Of a stretch of DNA of 64,000 bases, positions 56,788 to 64,000 are shown one piece after another; position 1 is the first letter of the stretch, and each line of letters begins with the position of its first letter. The DNA comes from Egicoccus sp. AB-alg2 (GTDB taxonomy: Bacteria > Actinomycetota > Nitriliruptoria > Nitriliruptorales > Nitriliruptoraceae): assembly GCF_041821065.1 (NCBI RefSeq), contig NZ_JBGUAX010000005.1, forward strand, positions 1 through 64,000, written 5' to 3'. The notes beneath the pieces were generated by a model, which searched no databases, was not told the DNA's origin, and was given only the letters and a program-made list of their open reading frames with translations. The translations under genes and the position numbers were made by a program.

Positions 56788-57420
56788 GTGGCCATCCGAC
56801 TCGGAGACGACGCCCCGAACTTCACCGCTCCCACCACCGAGGGCGAGCTCAACTTCTACGACTGGAAGGGTGACAGCTGGGCCGTGCTGTTCAGCCACCC
56901 CAAGGACTTCACGCCGGTCTGCACGACCGAGCTCGGTGCCGTCGCCAAGCTCAAGGACGAGTTCGACCGTCGCGGCGTCAAGGTGATCGGCCTGTCCGTC
57001 AGCCCGCTGGGTGACCACGAGGGCTGGAGCAAGGACATCGAGGAGACCCAGGGTGCGGCCCTGAACTTCCCATTGATCGCCGACCCGGACCGCAAGGTGT
57101 CCGACCTGTACGACATGATCCACCCGAACGCGGACGACACCGCGACGGTGCGCTCGGTCTTCGTCATCGGCCCCGACAACAAGATCAAGCTCACCCTGAC
57201 CTACCCGGCCGCCACGGGCCGCAACTTCGACGAACTGCTGCGGGTCGTCGACTCGCTGCAGCTCACCGCCACCCAGGGCCTGGCGACGCCGGTCAACTGG
57301 ACCAAGGGCGACCGCGTCATCGTCACGCCTGCCGTGTCCGACGACGAGGCCCGGGAGCGTTTCGGCGACTTCGAGGCGCAGCGCCCCTACCTGCGCTACG
57401 TCGACGACCCGACCGCCTGA
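56788..57420 (+). CDS. 1-Cys peroxiredoxin (Prx6 subfamily)
   Basis: A 210-residue thiol peroxidase. The peroxidatic Cys45 lies in HPKDFTPVCTTELG, and no other cysteine occurs, so it is a true 1-Cys enzyme needing an external reductant. The Prx6-type C-terminal extension is present (LATPVNWTKGDRVIVTP, then RPYLRYVDDP). FVIGPDNKIKLTLTYPAATGRNFDE and RVVDSLQLTA are family blocks. It reduces hydrogen peroxide and lipid hydroperoxides. GTG start with AAGGAAGG upstream. Single-gene unit ended by the hairpin at 57441-57467. Confidence 0.95.
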   Translation: MAIRLGDDAPNFTAPTTEGELNFYDWKGDSWAVLFSHPKDFTPVCTTELGAVAKLKDEFDRRGVKVIGLSVSPLGDHEGWSKDIEETQGAALNFPLIADPDRKVSDLYDMIHPNADDTATVRSVFVIGPDNKIKLTLTYPAATGRNFDELLRVVDSLQLTATQGLATPVNWTKGDRVIVTPAVSDDEARERFGDFEAQRPYLRYVDDPTA

Positions 57421-57440
57421 CGACCCGCTTCCGACTCCCC

Positions 57441-57467
57441 CGAGCCCGGCGCACCGCGCCGGGCTCG
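57441..57467. terminator. Terminator between peroxiredoxin and LysM-SLT genes
   Basis: Perfect 12-base arms CGAGCCCGGCGC and GCGCCGGGCTCG with an ACC loop, between convergent stop codons at 57420 and 57487. Confidence 0.8.
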
Positions 57468-57486
57468 CGGCGTCCCGGCGCGCGGC

Positions 57487-58086
57487 TCAGCGGAACCGGT
57501 CGCGCAGCGCGAGGACGTTGGCGACGTAGCGGTCCGTGTCGGCGAAGGTGCCGTTCTCACGGACCGAGCGCAGCCCCTGGTAGTAGCCGGCGAGCGTCAG
57601 CTCGGGATCACCGTCGGTGAGCTCCCAGAGGTGCTGCAGGAAGACGACCCCGGCGACCACGTTGTCGTGCGGGTCGTGCAGGTCGAGTTCGCGCCCGACG
57701 AGATGATGCGAGACGAACCTGCCGGTGTCCGACATGACCTGCATGATCCCGATGGCGCCCGCCGACGAGACGCGGTCCTGCTGCCAGCCCGACTCCTGCC
57801 ACGCGAGGGCCTGGACGAACGCGGGACTCCAGCCGTGCTCGCTGGCGACGGTTGCGATCAGCTCGCCGACCGCGTCGCGGTCGAGGACCGGGATCTCCAG
57901 CACCTGGCCGGCCCGGATGTGGTCGAGGTCGCGGATGCCGTTGTGTTCGGCGAGCGCGCCGACCGACGTCCCGTGCCGCTGCGCGATGACCGACAGCACG
58001 TCGCCGGGCTGGACGACGTAGGCCGCCGACGACGTCCAGGCCAGCGCCACGACCGCGCCTGCCGCCAGGTGTCTGCGTGCGTTCAC
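57487..58086 (-). CDS. Exported LysM-SLT lytic transglycosylase
   Basis: A 199-residue wall enzyme. Short signal peptide (HLAAGAVVALAWTSSAA), then a LysM peptidoglycan-binding domain (about 23-67: YVVQPGDVLSVIAQRHGTSVGAL...IRAGQVLEIP), then an SLT domain with the catalytic Glu in LAWQESGWQQDRVSSAGAIGIMQVM and the later GYYQGLRSVRENG. It is the second transglycosylase in the window and far smaller than the coiled-coil one. GTG start with GAGGAGGGG upstream. The 154 bases before it contain a small CTGCC/GGCAG hairpin (58104-58123) close to the ribosome site. Confidence 0.92.
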   Translation of the reverse strand: MNARRHLAAGAVVALAWTSSAAYVVQPGDVLSVIAQRHGTSVGALAEHNGIRDLDHIRAGQVLEIPVLDRDAVGELIATVASEHGWSPAFVQALAWQESGWQQDRVSSAGAIGIMQVMSDTGRFVSHHLVGRELDLHDPHDNVVAGVVFLQHLWELTDGDPELTLAGYYQGLRSVRENGTFADTDRYVANVLALRDRFR

Positions 58087-58240
58087 GATACCCCTCCTCG
58101 TACCTGCCGCCTCGGGCGGGCAGCCGAGTCGTGGCCCCCGGCCGAGTCAGCCGTCCGGGCGTCGAACGCTCGGCCGGAACCACGGCGGGGCACGCGCCGT
58201 ACGGGCCGGCAGCCGGCGCCACCCGGGGTAGGGTTCGCCC

Positions 58241-59137
58241 GTGCGTCGCTTCCGTGTCCCCGGTGAACTCGATCTGCTGGCCACCCTGCGGCCGCTGGTC
58301 CACTCCGCGCAGGACCCCACCATCCGGCTCCGTCGCGACGGCGTCGTGCGCGCGTCCAGGACACCGGAGGGTGCGGGGACCGTCGAGATCGTGCGCGAGT
58401 CCGCGGGCACGTACACGGCCCGGGCCTGGGGCCCCGGGGCGGACTGGCTCCTCGACGGCGCACCAGCCCTCGTCGGCGGCGAGGACGACTGCTCGGACTT
58501 CGACCCGTCACCGCACCCGGCCGTGGCCCGGGCGGCACACGGCCGGCCCGGCCTGCGGCTGGGACGCTCGGGGGTCGCCTGGGACGCCGTGGTCCCCACC
58601 ATCCTCGCGCAGCGCGTCACCTCGCGAGAGGCCGCGCGGTCGTGGACGCGGCTGGTCCGTGCCCACGGCGAGCCGGCTCCCGGGCCCTACGACCTGCGCC
58701 TGCAGCCGGCCCCGGAGCGGCTGGCGTCCCTGCCGTACTGGGCCTACCACCGGTTCGGCGTGGAGCGCGCCCGCGCCGAGACCATCGTCGCCGCCAGCCG
58801 GTGCTCCCGGCGGCTCGAGCAGGCACTCACGCTGCCGTCGGCGGAAGCGACCGCGCGGCTGTGCGCCGTCCGGGGACTGGGGCCGTGGACGGCCGCGCTG
58901 GTGCTGCGCATCGCCGCCGGCGACGCGGACCAGGTCGAGGTGGGCGACTTCCACGTCAAGAACCAGGTCGCGTGGGCGCTGGCCGGCGAGCCGCGCGGCA
59001 CGGACGAGCGCATGCTGGAACTGCTGGCGCCCTTCGCCGGTCACCGCGGCCGGGTGGTGCGCCTGCTGCTGGCCACCGGGGTTCGCGCCCCCGCCTTCGG
59101 GGCACGCCAACGCATCGTGGCGATCGAACGCCTCTGA
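58241..59137 (+). CDS. AlkA-like DNA-3-methyladenine glycosylase (HhH-GPD family)
   Basis: A 298-residue DNA glycosylase. The N-terminal third resembles the AlkA beta-rich domain (RRFRVPGELDLLATL, IRLRRDGVVRAS). The HhH-GPD core has LAQRVTSREAARSWTRLV, the hairpin AVRGLGPWTAALVLRI and the catalytic Asp in VEVGDFHVKNQV. It excises alkylated purines. It is convergent with the LacI gene. It complements the AlkB, Nei and photolyase genes elsewhere in the window. GTG start; the ribosome site GGGGTAGGG is moderate. Confidence 0.9.
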   Translation: MRRFRVPGELDLLATLRPLVHSAQDPTIRLRRDGVVRASRTPEGAGTVEIVRESAGTYTARAWGPGADWLLDGAPALVGGEDDCSDFDPSPHPAVARAAHGRPGLRLGRSGVAWDAVVPTILAQRVTSREAARSWTRLVRAHGEPAPGPYDLRLQPAPERLASLPYWAYHRFGVERARAETIVAASRCSRRLEQALTLPSAEATARLCAVRGLGPWTAALVLRIAAGDADQVEVGDFHVKNQVAWALAGEPRGTDERMLELLAPFAGHRGRVVRLLLATGVRAPAFGARQRIVAIERL

Positions 59138-59158
59138 AGACCGCTGGCGGTGCGAGCG

Positions 59159-60193
59159 CTAGCGGTGCGTGCCGCGCAGCACCAGCTCGTGCGGCAGGAC
59201 GACGTCGCCGGTCGGTTCCAGGCCGAGCAACTGTGCCGCCGCACGCCGCCCCTTCTCCGTCGCCGGTTGGCGCACGGTGGTCAGGTCGTTCGCGGCCGCG
59301 TCGGGCAGGTCGTCGAAGCCGGCGACGGCAACCTGGTCGGGAACGCGCAGGCCACGGTCCTGCAGCGCCTCCAGGGCGCCCAGGGCGAGTTCGTCGGAGA
59401 TGCCGATGATCGCGTCGGGTCGCCAGCCCTCGGCCAGCACGTCCGCGACCTGCTCGCGCGCATTGGGCCGCTCGTTCACCCGGACCTCGCGGATCCGGAC
59501 GTCGCCGGCCGCGAGCCCCCGGGCCTCGGCGGCGTCGAGGATGCCGAGCAGTCGCTGCCGGGCGTTGAGGAACGTGGCCGCCGCGATGCGCTCGCGGGTC
59601 ACCTCGCCGGTGTGGTCGTCGGCGCGGACGCGGAACGTCACGACGAGCAGACGCCGCCGGCCGTCGGCCAGAACCGCCTCGGTGAGCTCGCGGGTGGCGG
59701 CGCGGTCGTCGATGCCGATGAACGGCACACCCGCGAGCCGCGGTGTGTCGATCGCGACCAGCGGCACGTCGCGCCGGCTCACCAGGTCGACGGCGGGGTG
59801 GCCCGACGGCATGGCGTAGACGATGAAGCTGTCGACGACGGCGCTGCGCAGCGCCTGCCCCGTGTCCGCACCGGGCGGCAGCGGGACGAGCAGCAACCCG
59901 ACGTCGGCGCCCGAGGTGGCCTGCGCCACCCCGCGCAGCAGGGCCTGCGCGTACGGGTCGTCGAACGCGTACTGCAGGGACTCGGTCAGCAGCAGCCCGA
60001 TCGCGCCGGCGCGTCCCCGCCGCAGCGAGCGCGCCGCCGGGTCGGGCCCGGCATACCCAAGCTCGTCGGCCACGGCGAGGATGCGTTCGCGCAGTCCCGG
60101 CGAGAGCTGGTCGGGCTTCGACCACGCGTTGGACACGGTCGTCCTGGACACGCCGAGGCGGTCGGCGATCGTCTGCAGCGTCACCCGTCCCAT
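59159..60193 (-). CDS. LacI-family transcriptional regulator
   Basis: A 344-residue sugar-type repressor. The N-terminal LacI helix-turn-helix and hinge read LQTIADRLGVSRTTVSNAWSK...LSPGLRERILAVADELGY. The periplasmic-binding-like sensor follows with GAIGLLLTESLQYAF, the VAIDTPRLAGVPFIGIDDRAA strand and VAVAGFDDLPDAAANDLTTVRQP. GAGGAG precedes the ATG at 60193. A CTTGA-CCGA-TCAAG palindrome 27 bases upstream suggests autorepression. No sugar-uptake genes are nearby, so it probably acts elsewhere in the genome or on the small divergent gene. Confidence 0.93.
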   Translation of the reverse strand: MGRVTLQTIADRLGVSRTTVSNAWSKPDQLSPGLRERILAVADELGYAGPDPAARSLRRGRAGAIGLLLTESLQYAFDDPYAQALLRGVAQATSGADVGLLLVPLPPGADTGQALRSAVVDSFIVYAMPSGHPAVDLVSRRDVPLVAIDTPRLAGVPFIGIDDRAATRELTEAVLADGRRRLLVVTFRVRADDHTGEVTRERIAAATFLNARQRLLGILDAAEARGLAAGDVRIREVRVNERPNAREQVADVLAEGWRPDAIIGISDELALGALEALQDRGLRVPDQVAVAGFDDLPDAAANDLTTVRQPATEKGRRAAAQLLGLEPTGDVVLPHELVLRGTHR

Positions 60194-60219
60194 GCGTTCT
60201 CCTCGGCAGCTGCAGGGTA

Positions 60220-60233
60220 CTTGACCGATCAAG
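60220..60233. promoter_or_regulatory. LacI-type operator upstream of the 59159-60193 gene
   Basis: CTTGA and TCAAG arms flank CCGA, a typical even-centred LacI-family palindrome. A related half-site (CGATCAAG) lies at 60261-60268, which may allow a second dimer in this divergent promoter region. Confidence 0.55.
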
Positions 60234-60338
60234 GGCAGCCGCGTAAGGTGCCTTCTGTATCGATCAAGACCCTCGATCCGTACGGCACCCGACCGATGCG
60301 TCGGGCTCGTCCTCCCGACGCTCGCAGGAGCACCACGC

Positions 60339-60575
60339 ATGGACCCCATGACCGCCTCCGTGTTCGTCCGTCGCCTGACGGTCGCCCACGACGTCGCGAC
60401 GTCGGCGATGCCCGACGCCCCGCAGGTCGTCGACCGGCCGGGACCGGTCCGCACCGCGCTCGCCGGCGGCTTCCGCCGCCTCGCGGTGCGCCTGGACCCC
60501 AGCACCACGGCCACCGGCGCCGGGATCCCGACGCAGCCGGGCGCACCGCGCCTGGCTCGCACGTCGGCCTGCTGA
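60339..60575 (+). CDS. Small unknown protein divergent from the LacI gene
   Basis: A 78-residue protein I do not recognise. It is rich in Ala, Val, Arg, Thr and Pro, without a membrane segment or motif, and ends in RLARTSAC with one cysteine. AGGAGCACC eight bases before the ATG and a strong terminator just after the stop (60601-60632) support it as a real transcript. It shares the operator-bearing intergenic region with the LacI gene. Confidence 0.45.
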   Translation: MDPMTASVFVRRLTVAHDVATSAMPDAPQVVDRPGPVRTALAGGFRRLAVRLDPSTTATGAGIPTQPGAPRLARTSAC

Positions 60576-60600
60576 CCTCGCCGCCGACACGCCGCACGCT

Positions 60601-60632
60601 GACGCGGGCCGCCCCCACGGGCGGCCCGCGTC
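60601..60632. terminator. Bidirectional terminator between the 60339 gene and the FNR gene
   Basis: Perfect 14-base arms GACGCGGGCCGCCC and GGGCGGCCCGCGTC around CCAC, between the stop at 60575 (plus) and the stop at 60644 (minus). Confidence 0.8.
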
Positions 60633-60643
60633 TGCGTGCGAGG

Positions 60644-61651
60644 TCATCCGGAGCTGTGGCCGGGGAAGACGCGTGCGGAGGGGTCGATGTACACGGCCGC
60701 GTTGTTCACCGCGGTGGCCGCCTCGCCGAAGCCGACCGCGATCAGGCGCACCTTGCCCTCGTACTCGGTGATGTCACCGGCCGCGAACACGCCCTCGATC
60801 GAGGTCTGCATGCGGGTGTCGACCAGCACGTGGCGGCCGTCGATCTGGATGTCCCAGGACTTCAGTGGCCCCAGATCCGAGGTGAACCCGAGCGCGGCGA
60901 CGACCGCCTGGACCTTGATGGTCTCGCGCTCGTCGGTCTTGTTGCTGAAGACCGTGACCTCCTCGACCTGGTCGACGCCGCGGATCTGGGCCACCTCGGT
61001 GAAGGTCATGACCCGGACGGAGGACTCGTAGAGTTTGTTGACCGAGTCCTCGTGGGCGCGGAAGCGGTCACGGCGGTGGATGAGCGTGATGGAGCGTGCG
61101 ATGCCCTCCAGGTTCAGCGCCCAGTCGCAGGCGCTGTCGCCGCCGCCGACGATCAGCACGTCCTTGTCGCGCATCGTCTCCAGTTCGCGAACGAAGTAGA
61201 CCAGCCCACGCCCCTCGAACTCCGCGGCGTCGGGCAGCGGCCGCGGCGTGAAGGTGCCGATCCCGCCGGTGACCAGCACGGCCTTGGTGGCCACCTCGAC
61301 GCCCTTGTGGGTGCCGATGGTGAACGTGCCGTCGTCGTGCTTGGTCAGCGTCTCCGCACGGTTGCCCAGCACGTAGAGCGGGTCGTACTGGGCGGCCTGC
61401 TCGACGCACTGCTCGATCAGTTCCTGGCCCTTGATGGCCGGGAACCCGGCGACGTCGTAGATCAGCTTCTCCGGGTACAGCGCCGCGACCTGACCGCCCG
61501 GCTCGGGCAGCGAGTCGACGACTGCCGTCCGCATCCCCCGGAAGCCCGCGTAGTAGGCCGCGTACAGCCCGGCGGGGCCGGCGCCGATGATGGTCAGGTC
61601 CACCTCGTGGCGTTGTTCCACGCTCGTACTCGATTCATGTCGACGTGCCAC
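60644..61651 (-). CDS. Ferredoxin--NADP+ reductase, thioredoxin-reductase-like type
   Basis: A 335-residue two-domain flavoprotein. The FAD-binding motif is LTIIGAGPAGLYAAYYAG and the NADPH-binding motif is VLIVGGGDSACDWALNL; GVFAAGDITEYEGKVRLIAVGFGEAATAVN closes the FAD site. The redox-active CxxC of thioredoxin reductase is absent (only SAC-D), and the C-terminus is extended, both as in YumC-type ferredoxin-NADP reductases. It passes electrons between NADPH and ferredoxin or flavodoxin. The start is a GTG at 61651 without a clear site; GTG at 61621 is possible. Confidence 0.92.
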   Translation of the reverse strand: MARRHESSTSVEQRHEVDLTIIGAGPAGLYAAYYAGFRGMRTAVVDSLPEPGGQVAALYPEKLIYDVAGFPAIKGQELIEQCVEQAAQYDPLYVLGNRAETLTKHDDGTFTIGTHKGVEVATKAVLVTGGIGTFTPRPLPDAAEFEGRGLVYFVRELETMRDKDVLIVGGGDSACDWALNLEGIARSITLIHRRDRFRAHEDSVNKLYESSVRVMTFTEVAQIRGVDQVEEVTVFSNKTDERETIKVQAVVAALGFTSDLGPLKSWDIQIDGRHVLVDTRMQTSIEGVFAAGDITEYEGKVRLIAVGFGEAATAVNNAAVYIDPSARVFPGHSSG

Positions 61652-61788
61652 CGCGCCCGGGCACCGTAAAGGGTCGCGGCGGCCGTCGAGGCATCAGCCA
61701 GGGCGGAGGTTGCGAATCCATGCGCGGCTCGCGCGCGAGCACGCCCGCCAGCCGGTGCTGACACACGAGGTGCCGGGGTCTTCGTCCT

Positions 61789-63492
61789 TCAGCAGGCGAC
61801 CTGAACCGGGGGGCGCCCCAGCGGCCCCTCCGCGGCGTCCTCGTCGGGTTCCAGCAGCTCGCAGCCCTGCAGATCGGCGACCAGTGCCAGGACCAGCTCG
61901 TCCATCAACGCCCGCACGACCCAGCGGTCCGCGCCCGGGGCGTCGTTGCCCACGACGGCGAGGTGGTAGCGCTCGCCGTCGTCGCCCAGGACCGCGCCGG
62001 TGACGGCGGTGACGTCGCTGAGGGTCCCGGTCTTGCCGAAGAAGCGGCCCGCCGCGGGCGTGCCCGTCAGCCGCTGGCGCAACGTGCCGCTCTCCCCCGC
62101 CACGGCCTGGAACGACGCCCACGTGTCGGCCTGTTCGCCGGACCACATCGCACGGTCGAGGTCGACCAGCAGGCGGGCGGTGACACGGTCGTCACGTGAC
62201 AGGCCCGAGCCGTCGGCGAACCGGCTGCCGGTGTGGTCGATCCCGAGCTCGTCGAGGATGGCCTTCACGGCACGCTCGCCCCGCGGCCAGCTCGCCCCGC
62301 CCGTGCGCACGCGCGACACGACCTGGAACAGCTGGTCGGTGAGATGGTTGTCGCTGCGCTGCACGGCGAAGCGCAGGACGTCGGCCATGGGCGGGCTGTC
62401 GACGCTGGCCAGTCCCCGCTCGGAGCTCCGACCGGCCAGCGTGACGGTGGCCTGCCCGTCGACCGTGACCCCCCGCTCGATCAGCAGTCGCCGCAGCTCG
62501 TCCGCGGCCTGCAGCCGGGGATCGGGGACCACCTCGACGCGCGCGAGCGGTGGGTCCAGGCCGGCCAGCCGTTCCTCGATCTCGTCTCGGGTGCCGATCA
62601 GCGGGATGCTGACCCGCTCGGGCGACGGCACCTGGGCCTCCGGATCGCCGTCCTCCTCGTCCGGGGCGGCATCGTCGACGGGCCCGTCCACCTGCAGGGC
62701 GCGCTCCTCCTCGAGCTGCGGCCAGCGGATGGACGTGGCCAGACCCCCGTCCACCGTCAGACCGCTGACGTAGCGCGCGTCGAAGTCGGCGAAGTAGCGC
62801 GGCAGCCACCCGGAGGGCTCGCTGGGGCCCGCGAAGCCCGGCGCCATGCCGTGCACGTCACCGGTGACCCGGGTCAGCCCGGCGTCGACCAGTTCGTCGG
62901 CGAGTTCCTCGAGCGGGGTGCGCGGACGGGCGGGATAGATCCAGCGGCCGTACTCCGGGGTGCCCAGGGTCGGGTCACCGACCCCCACCAGCGTGAGGTC
63001 ACCATCGAGGACCCCGTCGTCGCCGATCGGCGCGGTGGCGTCCACCCGGGTGGTCAGACGCGCATCGGCACCCAGGGTCACCAGCGTCGCCGCCGCGGTC
63101 ACGATCTTCAGGGTGCTGGCGGGCAGCACCGGGGTGTCCGGCGCGAGCCCGCCGAGCTCGCGGCCGTAGGCATCGGTGACCAGCACGGCGACGGTCGCGT
63201 CCTCGACCGCCTCCTCGGCCGCCGCCAGCAGCTCCTCCACGTGGGCCACCAGCGCCGCTCGGGAGGCCGGCTCGGGCGGCAGCGGGGGTGGCTCGGGCTC
63301 GGCCTCGGAGTCCCCGGCCGGTGGGTCGGGGCTCGGGTCCGGGGCCCCGGCGCCGGGCGCGGCGTCGGTCGGCGCCGCGGTCGGCCGGGGTTCCTCGGGA
63401 TCGGGCGCACCCTCCGGCGAGCAGGCGGCGACCAGCAGCGCCATCAGCACCAGCGCCGCGGCACTCCGCCGCGGCGGCACCGACCCGGGCAT
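61789..63492 (-). CDS. dacB: D-alanyl-D-alanine carboxypeptidase/endopeptidase (PBP4, DacB type), lipoprotein
   Basis: A 567-residue class C penicillin-binding protein that trims peptidoglycan stem peptides. The lipobox is LLVAAC (lipidated Cys24), followed by a long Pro/Glu/Ala linker (about 28-75). Catalytic motifs: LPASTLKI (Ser126, Lys129), QRSDNHLTD (SxN), and FFGKTGTLSDV (KTG). The region between SxxK and SxN is long, as in PBP4 (extra domains). The ATG overlaps the TGA of the sigma-factor gene by one base, so it is translated from the same message. No T or wall-anchoring motif. Some ORF-internal Asp/Glu-rich segments (PVDDAAPDEEDGDPEAQ) are peculiar. Confidence 0.93.
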   Translation of the reverse strand: MPGSVPPRRSAAALVLMALLVAACSPEGAPDPEEPRPTAAPTDAAPGAGAPDPSPDPPAGDSEAEPEPPPLPPEPASRAALVAHVEELLAAAEEAVEDATVAVLVTDAYGRELGGLAPDTPVLPASTLKIVTAAATLVTLGADARLTTRVDATAPIGDDGVLDGDLTLVGVGDPTLGTPEYGRWIYPARPRTPLEELADELVDAGLTRVTGDVHGMAPGFAGPSEPSGWLPRYFADFDARYVSGLTVDGGLATSIRWPQLEEERALQVDGPVDDAAPDEEDGDPEAQVPSPERVSIPLIGTRDEIEERLAGLDPPLARVEVVPDPRLQAADELRRLLIERGVTVDGQATVTLAGRSSERGLASVDSPPMADVLRFAVQRSDNHLTDQLFQVVSRVRTGGASWPRGERAVKAILDELGIDHTGSRFADGSGLSRDDRVTARLLVDLDRAMWSGEQADTWASFQAVAGESGTLRQRLTGTPAAGRFFGKTGTLSDVTAVTGAVLGDDGERYHLAVVGNDAPGADRWVVRALMDELVLALVADLQGCELLEPDEDAAEGPLGRPPVQVAC

Positions 63493-64000
63493 CAGCTCGG
63501 GGCGTCGACGGAATCGAGCAGGCCGCGCAACTGGAAGCCGCGCGAGGGGTGGCGCAGCTTGGTGAGCGTCTTCTTCTCGATCTGCCTTATACGTTCGCGG
63601 GTCAGCCCGAACTGGGCGCCGATGTCCTCGAGGGTGTGCTCCTCGCCGTCCATCAGCCCGTAGCGCAGCATCAGCACGGTGCGTTCGCGATCGGTCAGCG
63701 CCGCCAGCGCCCGCTCGACCTCGCGCTTGGCGAGCACGGCCGTGGCCGACGACTCCGGGTCGATCGCGTCCTCGTCGGCGACCAGCTCACCCATGGTGGC
63801 GTCGCCGTCCTCGCCGATCGGCTTGTCGAGCGAGGCGACGTCCTGGGCGGCGAGCTTGACCTCGCGCAGCCGTTCGACCGGCAGGCCGAGCTCGGCGGCG
63901 ATCTCGTGCTCGGTGGGCTCGCGACCCAGCTGCTGCAGCAGCGCGAACTCCGCGTAGCGGACCTTGCCCATCAGCTCGTGGACGTGGACCGGCAGTCGCA
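63492..64000 (-). CDS. rpoD: Principal sigma-70 factor RpoD/SigA, C-terminal part (cut by window edge)
   Basis: The 3' end of a sigma-70 gene that continues past the right edge. Visible are the start of region 3 (RLPVHVHELMGKVRYAEF), the linker ASLDKPIGEDGDATMGELVADEDAIDP, region 4 (LTDRERTVLMLRYGLMDGEEHTLEDIGAQFGLTRERIRQIEKKTL) and the tail LRHPSRGFQLRGLLDSVDAP. The LGDxV/GELVAD linker and tail match housekeeping sigma. It is closely related to, but distinct from, the sigma gene at 45794. An apparent ATG at 63971 is internal. The window contains 169 codons of it. Confidence 0.93.
   Translation of the reverse strand, partial: RLPVHVHELMGKVRYAEFALLQQLGREPTEHEIAAELGLPVERLREVKLAAQDVASLDKPIGEDGDATMGELVADEDAIDPESSATAVLAKREVERALAALTDRERTVLMLRYGLMDGEEHTLEDIGAQFGLTRERIRQIEKKTLTKLRHPSRGFQLRGLLDSVDAPS

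Noticed and set aside
58087-58240. Possible c-di-AMP (ydaO-type) riboswitch before the LysM-SLT gene
   Set aside because: Such switches often precede wall hydrolases, but I could not match the conserved core; only a small hairpin is evident.

Overview
The window is one continuous stretch of a very high-GC bacterial chromosome. Gene content points to Actinomycetota: F420-type flavin enzymes, a WS/DGAT wax-ester/triacylglycerol synthase, fadE and fadAB genes, a 1.5-kresidue Lhr helicase next to an endonuclease VIII-like gene (the arrangement known from mycobacteria), a PmmB-like phosphohexomutase, and frequent GTG/TTG starts. I suspect a deep-branching actinobacterium (for example the Nitriliruptoria side of the phylum), but that is inference. 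No transposase, phage module, CRISPR array or rRNA was seen; there is one tRNA-Gly(GCC).

Layout, left to right. 0.1-3.7 kb: small metallopeptidase, class II aldolase and phosphohexomutase. 3.5-7.7 kb: small membrane proteins, an XRE/MmyB-type regulator and a large secreted LVIVD-repeat protein. 7.7-11.5 kb: an acyl-CoA dehydrogenase pair with its own TetR regulator, then a catalase-fold protein. 11.6-15.9 kb: a methyltransferase, AlkB, and a compact operon of an Asp-rich repeat peptide, a JmjC/cupin oxygenase and a Suc_Fer ferredoxin-like protein. 16-19.5 kb: two F420-type enzymes, a secreted NodB deacetylase with a Calx-beta domain, and tRNA-Gly. 19.5-27 kb: dUTPase, WS/DGAT, class III cyclase, SDR, PIG-L deacetylase and photolyase. 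27-33 kb: Lhr helicase, a bacterial histone and a Nei-type glycosylase. 33-36 kb: MarR, YceI and citrate synthase. 36-37.1 kb: an AbiEi/DUF559-type gene bracketed by matching hairpins. 37-40.5 kb: fadB/fadA. 41.7-45.6 kb: two divergent ABC-F genes. 45.8-54.2 kb: a sigma-70 factor, a lytic transglycosylase, a DUF2087 protein, an EamA transporter, OsmC, a LAL-type LuxR regulator and a GNAT. 54.2-61.7 kb: SDR, FEN-type exonuclease, 1-Cys peroxiredoxin, LysM-SLT protein, AlkA-like glycosylase, LacI regulator and a ferredoxin-NADP reductase. 61.8-64 kb: a PBP4-type carboxypeptidase directly after the 3' end of the principal sigma factor, which leaves the window at the right edge.

Three themes stand out. 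Lipid use and storage: fadE pair plus TetR, fadAB, a 3-hydroxyacyl-CoA-dehydrogenase-type SDR, WS/DGAT and citrate synthase. Genome maintenance: AlkB, photolyase, Lhr, Nei, AlkA, FEN, dUTPase and the histone. Envelope work: two SLT proteins, PBP4 and the NodB protein.

The most interesting candidate for an undescribed system is the 15445-13142 operon. It encodes an 82-residue peptide with a leader-like N-terminus and DADGT pentapeptide repeats. That gene is followed after 1 base by a JmjC/cupin oxygenase, which overlaps a Suc_Fer ferredoxin-like gene by 4 bases. It looks like a modified-peptide (RiPP-like) pathway, though this is unproven. The 58-residue histone-fold protein at 31842 is the second highlight.
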